DNA from: Oligoflexia bacterium
GTDB taxonomy: Bacteria; Bdellovibrionota; Bacteriovoracia; Bacteriovoracales; Bacteriovoracaceae
Assembly: GCA_024229115.1 (NCBI GenBank)
Contig: JAAEST010000053.1
Coordinates: forward strand, 1 to 64,000
Reading direction: 5' to 3'
Length of the DNA stretch: 64,000 nt
Shown here: positions 18,572-27,357 of the stretch, one piece after another
Layout of the letters: each line of letters starts with the position of its first letter
How positions within the stretch are numbered: the stretch's first letter is position 1
Translations under genes and position numbers: made by a program
The notes under the pieces: model-generated
Told to the model about the DNA's origin: nothing
Database searches by the model: none
Seen by the model: the letters and a program-made list of their open reading frames with translations, nothing else

Positions 18572-19600
18572 CTATTGAAATGATTCCTTAAGTTTTCTGA
18601 AGAAAGAAGTCAGCTCTACAATATCTACAGTCGCAGTTCCTTTCTTCGCGATAACCACACCTGCACCACAGTTACTTATCCAGGCTGACTCTTCAAGGTT
18701 TGCACCAGAAAGAAGTGATGCTGTAATAAGAGTTATCGTTGTATCCCCAGCACCAGAGACATCAAAAACCTCAGGGGCCACAGTCGGAATAATTTTAACT
18801 TTAGAAAGTTCTTTATCTTCTGAGTCAAGAAGTGCCATTCCTTGTGCACCTAGAGTAATCACGACTTTCTTTAGGTCTAACTTATCGCAAAGAATTTCGG
18901 CCATTTCAGAAACAGACTTATTATCGTGAGTGTAACCTAATGAATCGACCATCATCTTCGCTTCACCAAGATTTGGCTTTAAAAGATGGGCCCCTTTATA
19001 GAAACTTGGCTTAACCCCTCTACCAGGATCAACTGTCACCATAAGATTGGCTTCTTTACCAAGGTCAATAACTTTTCTAATTAATGATTGAGTGAGAGTC
19101 CCTTTAGCGTAGTCTTCCATCACAATAGAGCTATGATCTTTCACAAAATCATTGAGTCTTTCGAAAACTTTAGCCTCAATTTCAGCATTAATATCATCTT
19201 GTCTTTCATAATCAATACGACAAATCTGCTGAGAAGCCGTGGTAATTCTTTCTTTATAGGTCGTCACTCGATTTGGGTCTCTAATAATTCCCCAAGTTTT
19301 AAGACCTGTTTCTTCAAGAAGACTTTCAAAAGCATTGGCCCTGTCTTCATTTCCTACAACTCCACAAATAGTTGAAGGAACACCAAGCGTTTTAAAGTTA
19401 TGGCTAATATTAGCCGCTAATCCTAACTTTTGCCATTCCTGCTCTACTTCCAAAACGGGAACAGGTGCCTCAGGAGAAATTCTATTCACACTTCCATAAG
19501 TATATTTATCAACACCAACATCACCTACGACTACGATAGGCTTAAGTTCTGTAAATTTATTTGTGATTTCTTCAAATCTTTCTGTAGTTAAAAGAGACAT
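18572..19600 (-). CDS. rfaE1: D-glycero-beta-D-manno-heptose-7-phosphate kinase (PfkB family, HldE N-domain type)
   Basis: A 342-aa ribokinase-fold protein: V-V-V-G-D-V-G-V-D-K-Y near the start, R-I-S-P-E-A-P-V-P-V-L (the HldE/RfaE signature), a central V-D-P-G-R-G and the catalytic D-V-S-G-A-G-D-T-T. It phosphorylates heptose-7-phosphate for ADP-heptose (LPS core) synthesis. E. coli HldE carries a second adenylyltransferase domain, absent here, so that step must be encoded elsewhere. I chose ATG 19600 over the one at 19642 because AAGGA lies upstream and it avoids overlapping the preceding gene. It is followed by a heptosyltransferase-type operon context. Confidence 0.87.
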   Translation of the reverse strand: MSLLTTERFEEITNKFTELKPIVVVGDVGVDKYTYGSVNRISPEAPVPVLEVEQEWQKLGLAANISHNFKTLGVPSTICGVVGNEDRANAFESLLEETGLKTWGIIRDPNRVTTYKERITTASQQICRIDYERQDDINAEIEAKVFERLNDFVKDHSSIVMEDYAKGTLTQSLIRKVIDLGKEANLMVTVDPGRGVKPSFYKGAHLLKPNLGEAKMMVDSLGYTHDNKSVSEMAEILCDKLDLKKVVITLGAQGMALLDSEDKELSKVKIIPTVAPEVFDVSGAGDTTITLITASLLSGANLEESAWISNCGAGVVIAKKGTATVDIVELTSFFRKLKESFQ

Positions 19601-19620
19601 ATATTCTTTTTCCTTCTTTT

Positions 19621-20709
19621 TTAATTTAAGTAATTTTGACAAGATTTTACTATATCTTCAACTTCAATCTTGGCCATGCATTCATAGTAAGGGCATTCCA
19701 TTCCCGCACAGCTAAAGTTTTCTCCACAAACAACATCTGGAACATGAAGAGCGACTCTCTCATTACGGAGATACGGTCCCCATCTCAGAGAAGACTGAAC
19801 TCTGATTGGAGAATATATGGCCACCTGATTTACCTCTAAAGTATTTGCCAAATGTGTTGTACCAGTACTTGGGCCAACAAAGAGAGAACTTCCTTTTAAA
19901 ATATAAACATAATTTTTTAGACCTTCCATAGTTCCATCATAGAAGAGAATTGATTTCTTTAGCTCACTATTCATATTTTGATCTAAGAAGTCTCTCATAC
20001 CTTTCAAGTAACGCTCATCACTTGGAGTAAAGGATATAATGTAATTATATTTTTCTTGATAGAGATCATGAAGACGAGCAATGAGTCTTCCATAATTTCT
20101 GGAATTCCAATTAAGAGTATGTCCAGTCATTCCAGGATGGATAACAACATATGGTTTTTCATTATTTAAACCATTATCTTTAAGATACTGATTGAATTTC
20201 TCTTTAGAAGTTTTCTCTTCATCGATATCAATTGAAAATACCGGTGCTAAACTTTGCTTTTCTTCGAGCGTATATTTAAAACCAAACGGCTCAAGTAGGT
20301 TAAAGTTATAATCACTCTCATGCATGGCCACAATACTTCTTGATTGCCTCTTACCTTTATTAAGGAAAAGGAAAGTTTGCCACTTACTAATGAGTCCTCC
20401 TCTATTTTTGATACCTTTTAGAAAAGCCGCAAATGAAGGGACATGACTACCACCAACAAACATAAAAATGTCAGGTTTAAATTCTTTAAAAATTTGAAAG
20501 CAGATTTTTAGTTTTTTAAAGAAATTATCTTTGGGATTAAGAACCCAGAATTGATCAATTCCTTTAACCATTCCAATGATATCGGAACTTCTAGAACTGA
20601 CAATCATTCCAACTTGAGCATTTGGTTGCTCTTTCTTAATTTTGTTGGCCATTGGAGTGGTAAGCAGAGTGTCCCCAATAGCATCAGTTCTACTAATTAT
20701 ATATTTCAT
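19621..20709 (-). CDS. Glycosyltransferase family 9 (heptosyltransferase type)
   Basis: A 362-aa GT-B protein. R-T-D-A-I-G-D-T-L-L-T-T-P at residues 7-19 is the acceptor-side signature of WaaC/WaaF heptosyltransferases, and V-I-H-P-G and G-P-S-T-G-T-T-H-L-A-N (about 285) form the ADP-heptose site. A C-terminal cysteine cluster (C-x5-C-x4-C-x3-C) resembles that of other family 9 members. The gene sits between cmk (4-base overlap) and the heptose kinase, so it probably adds heptose to the LPS inner core. Confidence 0.9.
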   Translation of the reverse strand: MKYIISRTDAIGDTLLTTPMANKIKKEQPNAQVGMIVSSRSSDIIGMVKGIDQFWVLNPKDNFFKKLKICFQIFKEFKPDIFMFVGGSHVPSFAAFLKGIKNRGGLISKWQTFLFLNKGKRQSRSIVAMHESDYNFNLLEPFGFKYTLEEKQSLAPVFSIDIDEEKTSKEKFNQYLKDNGLNNEKPYVVIHPGMTGHTLNWNSRNYGRLIARLHDLYQEKYNYIISFTPSDERYLKGMRDFLDQNMNSELKKSILFYDGTMEGLKNYVYILKGSSLFVGPSTGTTHLANTLEVNQVAIYSPIRVQSSLRWGPYLRNERVALHVPDVVCGENFSCAGMECPYYECMAKIEVEDIVKSCQNYLN

Positions 20710-21401
20710 AAATTTATATTAAGCTCAGTGGCCTTAGCCTTTGAAACCTCGACGAGCTTATTTAGAACTTCTTCAGGAGACATGTTACTCGTATCTAAAA
20801 GAAGAGCATCATCAGCTTGTTTCAAAGGAGCAATCTCTCTTTCCATATCCTTCTTATCTCTGGCCTCAACATCAGCTTTTATTTCTTCAAAATTATATGT
20901 TCCTGAAGGATCTTTTTCTTTTAACTGATCAACTCTTCTTTGTGCTCTTACGTCTGAAGAAGCTGTCACAAAAAACTTACAGAAGGCCTGAGGAAATACA
21001 ACAGTCCCAATATCTCTTCCTTCCATCACACAAACACGACTTTTTGCTAATGAACGCTGAAAATTGAGGAGAAAAGTTCTAACCGCTGGTTTTTGAGAAT
21101 AAATACTCGCAAGTTCAGATACATGGTGTTCACGTATCTTATCAGTGAAGTCTTCACCATCAACGCTAATAAGGATATCTGCTGTAGGCATATATTCAAT
21201 ATTCAAGTTTGCTAAAGCTTGAGCAATCTCCTCATCAGAACCTTCTTTTAAATTAAGACGGTCGAGGACAATTCCCAGAGTCCTAAACATAGAACCGGTG
21301 TCGATAAAGGTTAAATCAAGCTTGTCAGCTAGATTTTTGGCCATAGTTGATTTACCTGAACCAGAAGGTCCATCCATTGCGATAACTTTCTCTTTTTCCA
21401 T
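20706..21401 (-). CDS. cmk: Cytidylate kinase
   Basis: A 231-aa nucleoside-monophosphate kinase that converts (d)CMP to (d)CDP. G-P-S-G-S-G-K-S-T (10-18) is the P-loop, F-I-D-T-G-S-M-F-R-T the CMP-binding segment (usual Y replaced by F), and G-R-D-I-G-T-V-V-F-P with R-A-Q-R-R the catalytic and lid arginines. Length agrees with the family (about 220-230). It heads the operon with the family 9 transferase and heptose kinase. Confidence 0.95.
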   Translation of the reverse strand: MEKEKVIAMDGPSGSGKSTMAKNLADKLDLTFIDTGSMFRTLGIVLDRLNLKEGSDEEIAQALANLNIEYMPTADILISVDGEDFTDKIREHHVSELASIYSQKPAVRTFLLNFQRSLAKSRVCVMEGRDIGTVVFPQAFCKFFVTASSDVRAQRRVDQLKEKDPSGTYNFEEIKADVEARDKKDMEREIAPLKQADDALLLDTSNMSPEEVLNKLVEVSKAKATELNINL

Positions 21402-21431
21402 GACAAAGAGAATAACATTAGGGGTAAGAAG

Positions 21432-22382
21432 CTAAAAGACGCCTTGTGTGGATTTAAGGTATCTTTTTTCAGGCGACTGACGCTCAGCAAGATCATACTG
21501 GCGTCCTTCTTTTAGTGCTGGATGATTGAGAGGCCAATATTTAGGTAGAGACACATAAGTGAGCTGATAAGGATGAGGTGTTATTCTTAAGACAGCATTC
21601 AATTTTCTAGTAATGTGATTATGGTGACGACGAACTTTATCCCAATAAAGATTCTTCTGACCAACAGGAAGGCCATATCTTAGCCTCTTTCTCACTCTAG
21701 CAGGTCCCATATTATAAGAAATTGTGGCCAGTTTATAATCTCCATCAAATTGCTTGAGAAGATAATCAAGATAATAAACGCCAACTTCCATATTGAAGAC
21801 AGGGTCGCGAACAAGTTTATAAGCAAGCTTAGGCCCCATTGGTCTATTCATTTTATGACTGAGAAAATGGACCGTTCCAGGCATAATCTGCATTAAACCA
21901 GTGGCATTAACATAGCTTTTGGCATTAGGGCGAAAGTGAGACTCAGTCCACATTATACTCAAGGCCCAAAGTGGATCGACGTTCATCTTTTGAGCGAATT
22001 TAAAAAGTGTCGGTATATACTCTTTAGCACGCTTTTTCATGCGACGTGGAATATATGTCATCACAAGATTATGGAGTTCACTTGATTCAAATTCATTAAG
22101 TCTTTTTACAGGAAAATCTTGGAATCCATATTCTTCACCGAAGCTATAGAACTCTGGAGCTTTTTGAAATCCTTTGTGAGGAACAGGACCATGAAAACTA
22201 TCTGAACGATGCTTAATAAATGAAAGGATATGAGTCCCGTATTTCATCGAATAGAGATTAGTAAAACCTGTGAGGATTAACGAAACAATCACACCCCAAC
22301 CACAAATAGGAACTATGGCATTTTTGACAATATGTGCATGCCTACCTTGCTGCGGTAAGCTGACTGGTGATAATTTTTTCAT
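21432..22382 (-). CDS. Lytic transglycosylase (SLT domain), membrane anchored
   Basis: A 316-aa envelope protein with one hydrophobic segment (about 25-45), then a Slt-type domain (about 120-270). W-T-E-S-H-F-R-P contains the catalytic Glu near residue 145, followed by A-T-G-L-M-Q-I-M-P-G-T and the S-Y-N-M-G-P-A-R-V motif. It cleaves peptidoglycan glycan strands to 1,6-anhydro ends. The C-terminal tail of about 50 residues is basic and specific. In a predatory bacterium such an enzyme could remodel its own or prey wall; nothing here decides which. Confidence 0.9.
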   Translation of the reverse strand: MKKLSPVSLPQQGRHAHIVKNAIVPICGWGVIVSLILTGFTNLYSMKYGTHILSFIKHRSDSFHGPVPHKGFQKAPEFYSFGEEYGFQDFPVKRLNEFESSELHNLVMTYIPRRMKKRAKEYIPTLFKFAQKMNVDPLWALSIMWTESHFRPNAKSYVNATGLMQIMPGTVHFLSHKMNRPMGPKLAYKLVRDPVFNMEVGVYYLDYLLKQFDGDYKLATISYNMGPARVRKRLRYGLPVGQKNLYWDKVRRHHNHITRKLNAVLRITPHPYQLTYVSLPKYWPLNHPALKEGRQYDLAERQSPEKRYLKSTQGVF

Positions 22383-22412
22383 TGAAAGGCTTGTATCCCC
22401 GATAAAACCTGA

Positions 22413-22442
22413 TTGGCAACCAATTTCTGCATAGCGTATAAC
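22413..22442 (+). promoter_or_regulatory. Sigma-70-type promoter for the YyaL-like gene
   Basis: TTGGCA (22413-22418) and TATAAC (22437-22442) are separated by 18 bases, about 80 bases before the ATG at 22524. Each hexamer differs from consensus at one position. The divergent transglycosylase promoter must lie in the same 141-base gap; I see no equally good one for it. Confidence 0.5.
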
Positions 22443-22523
22443 ATTTTAAGAATTTGCCCACTATAGAATTTCAGTTTTCAATAAGTTATCCTTTTGTGAT
22501 TAAAAACTTAATAGGAACTATTT

Positions 22524-24590
22524 ATGACAACAACTGGATATAATCGACTCAAAGACGAGAAAAGTGCATATTTACAACAGCACAAAGAAAACCCTGTTCA
22601 TTGGTACCCTTGGGGCCCAGAGGCCATCCAAAAGTCAAAAGACGAAAATAAGCCAATTTTCTTAAGTGTAGGATACTCTTCTTGTCACTGGTGCCATGTT
22701 ATGGCCGGAGAAAGTTTCTCAGACCAAGAAACTGCAGACTTTTTAAATGAGAATTTTATTTCTATCAAAGTTGATCGAGAGGAATTTCCAGATATTGATA
22801 GTTATTATCAGCAAGCATGCCAGCTCTTTATTCAATCAGGGGGATGGCCATTAAACGCTTTTCTTATGCCAGATCTTAAACCGTATTTTGTTGGAACATA
22901 CTATCCTAAGGAAAGAACTACGAAAGAAGGAGCGACTTTTCTTGAGTTATTGCATGAATTAAAAAGAGCTTACACAGAAGAAAATGATAAAGTTGTAGAA
23001 AATGCCAAGAACGTCACTGAGACAATTAAAAATGGCATGATCTCAAAAGATAAGGTCGAATACCCAGATCACTTCCCACCTCCCATGGCCATTGTCGATG
23101 CAGTAGCTCAGTTTGCCGACTATGAAAATGGTGGTTATGGAAATGCTCCTAAATTTCCACACTTTCCATTCTACGAATGGGCCACTGAGCAAATGCTTGA
23201 AGGAATGATCACTAAAGAAAAAGGTCAACATATTGTCGACTCAATTGAAAAAATGCTGATGGGTGGGATTATTGACCAGGCCCGTGGTGGAATTCATAGA
23301 TATTCAACAGATGAAAAATATCTCATTCCTCACTTTGAAAAAATGCTTTATGACCAAGCAGGACTTCTTAGTCTTCTAGGGAAGTTTTCTCTACTTTATC
23401 CTAGCCCACAAGTTTACGATACAATCATTAAGACACTTGAGTATCTAGAAAATGAAATGCTGGGTGAAGATAAGTATTTCTTCAGTGCTCAAGATGCCGA
23501 CTCAGAAGGTGTTGAAGGTCTTTACTTTACTTTCACAAAAGAAGAATTTGAAGACATTCTCAATAAAGTCGACGAGAAAGATGAGTGGGATGAAGAAAAG
23601 AGACAGAAGATTATTGATTGGTTCAATATCGAGCATGAAGGAAACTTTAATAATAAGCTCAATGTTCTTTCTCTAAATTTTGATAAAAGAGATGAGTTCT
23701 ACAACCAAGATACTTGGGATATCGTAAGAAATGTTTGTCGTGAGGCCCTTAATCAAAGAAAAATGAGAATTCCTCCAGCAACAGATTCTAAAGGCGTGGC
23801 CAGCTGGAACTTCCAATTAATCTCAGGGCTTGTTGATGTTATTCAATATTGTCAGATTGATTTAATTAAACAAAGGGCCACAGCACTTTTTAATGTGGCC
23901 GTTGAAGGTGTTTATAATAACTTCCTCATTGCTAAGAATACTGAGAAGATGACTATCCGTCACACCAATACAAAGGAACAGTCTCTTCCATACTTAGAGG
24001 ATTATGTGACATTCGCTCATGCTCAATTAAGAATTTATGAGATTACAGGGAATGATACTTTCAAAGATAATCTTCGTGAAACGATCGAATTTATCACTAA
24101 AGAGTTTGTTGATTTAGAAAAAGGTGAAGTATTAACTCGTGCAAAGAGTGCAAATGAATTTGAACTCTACCCTAACCAAGTACTGAGTTATTTTGACAGT
24201 TCTTTTAGATCACAATCTTCTAGCTTTGTTTCAATCTTAAGAAGATCGGCCTTACTCTTAGAAGATAACTCTCTGATGGAAGGGATGGATCAAATTTTCG
24301 ATGATCTTAAGAATATGACACTAAAAAATCCAATTAGTGCCGGTGAAGGCCTAAGAGCAAGCACTTATCCTGATAATGCCTATAGAATTGTTAAAGTTCC
24401 AAGAAAGTGGCTTGATGATGGAAAGTATGTAGGATTTATTGGCTACTTCCTTCCTCGTTTTACTTTAAGTTATCACAACGATGAAAATGATACTTGGCAA
24501 ATTTGTAATGCTAATGAGTGCGAGTTAACGGGTGAAGGTGTTGATAACTTCATTGAGACTTTAAGACCAACTCAAAACCAAAAGGCTTAA
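22524..24590 (+). CDS. Thioredoxin-domain protein of the YyaL/SSP411 (DUF255) family
   Basis: A 688-aa cytoplasmic protein, the usual length (about 670-700). The N-terminal thioredoxin-like domain (about 5-165) has the family hallmark S-S-C-H-W-C-H-V-M at about 52-60 and W-P-L-N-A-F-L. The rest is an (alpha/alpha)6-barrel resembling N-acylglucosamine epimerases, with [19 protein letters not shown] and Y-L-E-D-Y motifs. The exact reaction is unknown; family members are annotated as thioredoxin-like or spermatogenesis-associated 20 homologues. Its stop is 3 bases before the apparent AUU start of the CoA-transferase gene. Confidence 0.9.
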   Translation: MTTTGYNRLKDEKSAYLQQHKENPVHWYPWGPEAIQKSKDENKPIFLSVGYSSCHWCHVMAGESFSDQETADFLNENFISIKVDREEFPDIDSYYQQACQLFIQSGGWPLNAFLMPDLKPYFVGTYYPKERTTKEGATFLELLHELKRAYTEENDKVVENAKNVTETIKNGMISKDKVEYPDHFPPPMAIVDAVAQFADYENGGYGNAPKFPHFPFYEWATEQMLEGMITKEKGQHIVDSIEKMLMGGIIDQARGGIHRYSTDEKYLIPHFEKMLYDQAGLLSLLGKFSLLYPSPQVYDTIIKTLEYLENEMLGEDKYFFSAQDADSEGVEGLYFTFTKEEFEDILNKVDEKDEWDEEKRQKIIDWFNIEHEGNFNNKLNVLSLNFDKRDEFYNQDTWDIVRNVCREALNQRKMRIPPATDSKGVASWNFQLISGLVDVIQYCQIDLIKQRATALFNVAVEGVYNNFLIAKNTEKMTIRHTNTKEQSLPYLEDYVTFAHAQLRIYEITGNDTFKDNLRETIEFITKEFVDLEKGEVLTRAKSANEFELYPNQVLSYFDSSFRSQSSSFVSILRRSALLLEDNSLMEGMDQIFDDLKNMTLKNPISAGEGLRASTYPDNAYRIVKVPRKWLDDGKYVGFIGYFLPRFTLSYHNDENDTWQICNANECELTGEGVDNFIETLRPTQNQKA

Positions 24591-24593
24591 GTC

Positions 24594-25505
24594 ATTTTAG
24601 AGAATATCACCATCCTTGATTTTTCCCATCGTCTACCTGGTCCCTATGCAACTTATCTTTTAGCAAGTTTAGGGGCCAAGGTTATTAAAATTGAAGACCA
24701 CAAGTTTCAAGACCCCTTTCTTTCTGGTGCTTTCAAAGAAATGGATGAGAGCTTCATTTCTTGGTATCACACTCTTAATGGTAAAAAAGAAATCAAGCGT
24801 TTTGATTTTAAATCAGAAACGATTAAAAAAGATCTTCAAGTGCTTATCAATTCCTGTGATGTTATTCTCAATGGTCTACCAGAAAAGATTAGCAAAAGTT
24901 TAGGAATAGATTTTGAGTCTATTAATGACAAATCGCTTGTCTATTGCCGTCCGCTTTCGTCTAAAACATATAAGAAACCTATGCATGATGTGAATGCTCT
25001 GGCCATGTGCGGGCTGCTTCCTATGCATGTTGATAATCACTTTGAAAATGACTTCATAGATCCACCGATGCTCCCTATTGCAGGAATTAGTTTTGGTCAG
25101 CAAATGGCCCTTAAAATTATCGCAGGGCTCATTCAGGTAAAAGAACAAAAACTTGCCTTAGAAATCGATGCTTTTTTAGATGAAGCTACTAAAGTTGCTC
25201 TCACTCCATTTTATCCAGAGAATCTTCAAAGAGATGGGAAGACTAAATTTCTTCATAATGGAAAGTTCCCTTGTTACTGTATTTACAAAAGTAAGGATAA
25301 TCGTTTTATTGCCTTGGCCGCAGTCGAAGAAAAATTTTGGATCAACTTCTGTGAACTCTTTAATGTCGAAATTGAAAATGAAAAACGATTTCACTATGAA
25401 GACAACTCTATCTTCAATCAGCTTGCTAATCTATTTAAGACAATGAGTTCCGATGAAATTGAAAAGTTAGCCGAAACTAAAGATTGTTGTCTGACTATTT
25501 TCTAA
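24594..25505 (+). CDS. Class III (CaiB/BaiF) CoA-transferase-like protein, apparent AUU start
   Basis: A 303-aa protein read from ATT 24594. It begins (M)-L-E-N-I-T-I-L-D-F-S-H-R-L-P-G-P-Y-A-T, exactly the family N-terminus, then L-G-A-K-V-I-K-I-E. No ATG, GTG or TTG exists in frame between the upstream stop (24588) and 24741, which would cut off the nucleotide-binding start. AAGG lies 8 bases before ATT. M-H-D-V-N-A-L-A near residue 132 keeps the catalytic Asp position. The protein is shorter than typical (about 360-400 aa) and lacks part of the C-terminal segment, most like the alpha-methylacyl-CoA racemase branch. Confidence 0.72.
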   Translation: MLENITILDFSHRLPGPYATYLLASLGAKVIKIEDHKFQDPFLSGAFKEMDESFISWYHTLNGKKEIKRFDFKSETIKKDLQVLINSCDVILNGLPEKISKSLGIDFESINDKSLVYCRPLSSKTYKKPMHDVNALAMCGLLPMHVDNHFENDFIDPPMLPIAGISFGQQMALKIIAGLIQVKEQKLALEIDAFLDEATKVALTPFYPENLQRDGKTKFLHNGKFPCYCIYKSKDNRFIALAAVEEKFWINFCELFNVEIENEKRFHYEDNSIFNQLANLFKTMSSDEIEKLAETKDCCLTIF

Positions 25506-26658
25506 GAAGATTTTGATAAATCTCTAAAAGATCATCTCCTAACCTTTTTCTAGAAAAGTTATTTTTAATATGTTCTACACCCGAATTAATCATTTTCCCA
25601 TAATCATTTTCAAAATTACCGGAATAGAAAGAACGAACGAGGTTTTCTAAGTGCGGATACAGAAGTTTATGTGCTTGTGGAGATGTGGAATCAAAACCAA
25701 TTCCTGTTTCCATATGTTTTATCATTTCAGGAGTTCCACCAACACTACTCCCCACACAGAGAGCTCCACATATCATGGCCTCCCCAACAACTAGCCCAAA
25801 AGGCTCTGGAATATTAGAAGTATGAAGAAATACATGATGAGATCCCATAAAATTCTGAGGGTTTTGCTGTTGTCCCCAAAATTTTACAACTTCTTCAAGC
25901 TCACATTTTTTCACGAGATCTTTTAATCCATCATAGTAAGGTTGGTCTTCTACTCTCCCTACATCACCAACGACACTTAGGCGTACAATATTTTTGAATG
26001 CCGGAATATTTTGAAAAAGCTGGTGTAGAGATTTGAATGCCGTCTCATATCCTTTCCAAGGACAAATCCTTCCCAGGAGCAGAAGTCTCAACTTGTCTTG
26101 TCCAATCTCATTCTTTATCCTTTCGACTTCGGAAGCTTCAGGAGAATCCTCATTGATCGAATAGGGAACTATTTTTTCAATGCTTGGACTGAAACTCTGC
26201 TTGAGATTCTTGTAATGCTCATCTCGAAGATATGTAGTGTTAAAGAGAATGGCATCAGTAGAAAAAAAGACTCCTATTTGATCCCAACTTGTCAGTGGAC
26301 CATGCTGAAACCAAAGCTTCTTAACAGTACTGAATTGAAGGGCAAGGGATGAGATTATATGAGCATAAGGCATCGTCGAATGAACAATATTAAAGCTCTC
26401 TGTTTCTACAATTCCCTTAATTTCTTTTAAGGCCTTATACATTTGAAAAGGATTTTTAAAACGAAAACGATTTCTTAAAACTCTACACTTAATTCCGTAC
26501 TCTTTCGCCTTTTCTACCGCCACACCATCACTGAAAAAGAGAATTTCTGAATCAATCTCTGAAGATTGCGAAAGATGGATCAGTCCGGCTTCTAGGACAA
26601 ATCTTTCAGCTCCACCAAGGTAGCCATTTGGGCATAAATACAGAACTTTTGGTTTCAT
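25495..26658 (-). CDS. Glycosyltransferase, GT4-like
   Basis: A 387-aa GT-B transferase isolated from the main polysaccharide locus. N-G-Y-L-G-G-A-E-R-F near residue 15 and E-P-F-G-L-V-V-G-E with S-V-G-G-T-P-E-M-I near residue 300 are the family signatures; L-L-G-R-I-C-P-W-K-G-Y-E opens the second lobe. Its 3' end overlaps the CoA-transferase gene by 11 bases (convergent). Upstream is a 240-base gap that also serves the small secreted gene. Substrate unknown. Confidence 0.85.
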   Translation of the reverse strand: MKPKVLYLCPNGYLGGAERFVLEAGLIHLSQSSEIDSEILFFSDGVAVEKAKEYGIKCRVLRNRFRFKNPFQMYKALKEIKGIVETESFNIVHSTMPYAHIISSLALQFSTVKKLWFQHGPLTSWDQIGVFFSTDAILFNTTYLRDEHYKNLKQSFSPSIEKIVPYSINEDSPEASEVERIKNEIGQDKLRLLLLGRICPWKGYETAFKSLHQLFQNIPAFKNIVRLSVVGDVGRVEDQPYYDGLKDLVKKCELEEVVKFWGQQQNPQNFMGSHHVFLHTSNIPEPFGLVVGEAMICGALCVGSSVGGTPEMIKHMETGIGFDSTSPQAHKLLYPHLENLVRSFYSGNFENDYGKMINSGVEHIKNNFSRKRLGDDLLEIYQNLLRK

Positions 26659-26768
26659 AACGTCCTTTTGGACCCAGTTTAACGGGGGTCAAAGTGCACT
26701 GGTGCACATATCTTATTTAGATCTAGCTCTATTTTAACGTATTTATGGTGGTTTACAACCGATCAAAG

Positions 26769-26785
26769 TTGGCACGGCCTTTGTA
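26769..26785 (+). promoter_or_regulatory. Sigma-54-type promoter candidate
   Basis: TTGGCACG, four bases, then TTGTA matches the -24/-12 consensus TTGGCACG-N4-TTGCA at all but one position (T for C in the -12 GC). It is 114 bases upstream of the ATG of a small secreted protein gene. The near-perfect -24 half is unusual by chance in such AT-rich DNA. Sigma-54 use would imply an enhancer-binding activator. Confidence 0.55.
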
Positions 26786-26849
26786 TAAGTAAAGGCATCA
26801 CCGCTTAGAAATGGAATTTTAAGCATGAACGGACCAAGAAGGTAAAACC

Positions 26850-26872
26850 CGAGTTCTTTAGGAAGGAACTCG
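26850..26872 (+). other. Stable 5'-leader hairpin
   Basis: CGAGTTCTTT and AAGGAACTCG pair over ten positions (one G-U) around a 3-base AGG loop, between the sigma-54-like promoter and the start at 26899. No T-run follows, so it is not a terminator. A tiny in-frame peptide (ATG 26825, M-N-G-P-R-R) ends just before it, giving an attenuator-like look, which is speculative. Confidence 0.45.
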
Positions 26873-26898
26873 ATAACGGAAAGTAAAGGAAGGCCGTC

Positions 26899-27270
26899 AT
26901 GAAAAAATTAATAGCTGCATTGTTAATGACATTATTAATGACTCCTTACGCTCAAGGATTTGATCTTTACAAAAATATCGACCAAGTAGAAAAGGTTGAA
27001 GTTAAAAAAGTAAAAGCAAGTACACGTGCTGTAGGATTCGAAACATTTGCAGGCGATGTATTAAGTCTACAAGACGTAAAAAAGAAGTGGTTTAAGAAGA
27101 AAACTTTAAAGGAAGTATTATCAAGAACTGAGATTGAATTAATCAATGGTCAAATAATCTATCCTGAAGAAGTTGAATTTGGTCTTGTACCAGCTAATGT
27201 TTTAAGAAGATTAGGAAACAAAGACCGTGCACCAAAAGAAGATGAACGAGCTCCGCACACCCCAAACTAA
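26899..27270 (+). CDS. Small secreted hypothetical protein
   Basis: A 123-aa protein with a clear signal peptide (K-K-L at the start, hydrophobic core, cleavage likely after A-Q-G or near residue 20). The mature part is about 100 residues, rich in Lys and Val at the start and ending in a charged, proline-containing tail; no cysteine is present. No family recognised. It has a GGAAGG ribosome site, a candidate sigma-54 promoter and a leader hairpin, so it seems to be regulated on its own. Probably periplasmic. Confidence 0.6.
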   Translation: MKKLIAALLMTLLMTPYAQGFDLYKNIDQVEKVEVKKVKASTRAVGFETFAGDVLSLQDVKKKWFKKKTLKEVLSRTEIELINGQIIYPEEVEFGLVPANVLRRLGNKDRAPKEDERAPHTPN

Positions 27271-27333
27271 GATTAGCTAGCCCCTAATCTTATAGCGAAA
27301 GCTTGGAATTTTGACGCCTCATATACGCAGTTT

Positions 27334-27357
27334 GAAAGCCCCTTAATTGGGGCTTTC
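27334..27357. terminator. Hairpin between convergent genes
   Basis: GAAAGCCCC (27334-27342) and GGGGCTTTC (27349-27357) form a 9-bp perfect stem with a 6-base TTAATT loop. It lies between the small secreted gene and the converging MscS gene and overlaps the last codons of the latter. Neither side has a long T-run, so termination efficiency is uncertain. Confidence 0.5.

Noticed and set aside
24524-24760. Frameshift joining the YyaL-like and CoA-transferase genes
   Set aside because: The YyaL-like protein has its normal length and end, and the next reading frame begins exactly with the CoA-transferase N-terminus. A rare start explains the data better.
26701-26760. GTGCAC repeats near 26695-26706 as an operator
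   Set aside because: Short (6 bp) and not placed symmetrically relative to a promoter; likely chance.
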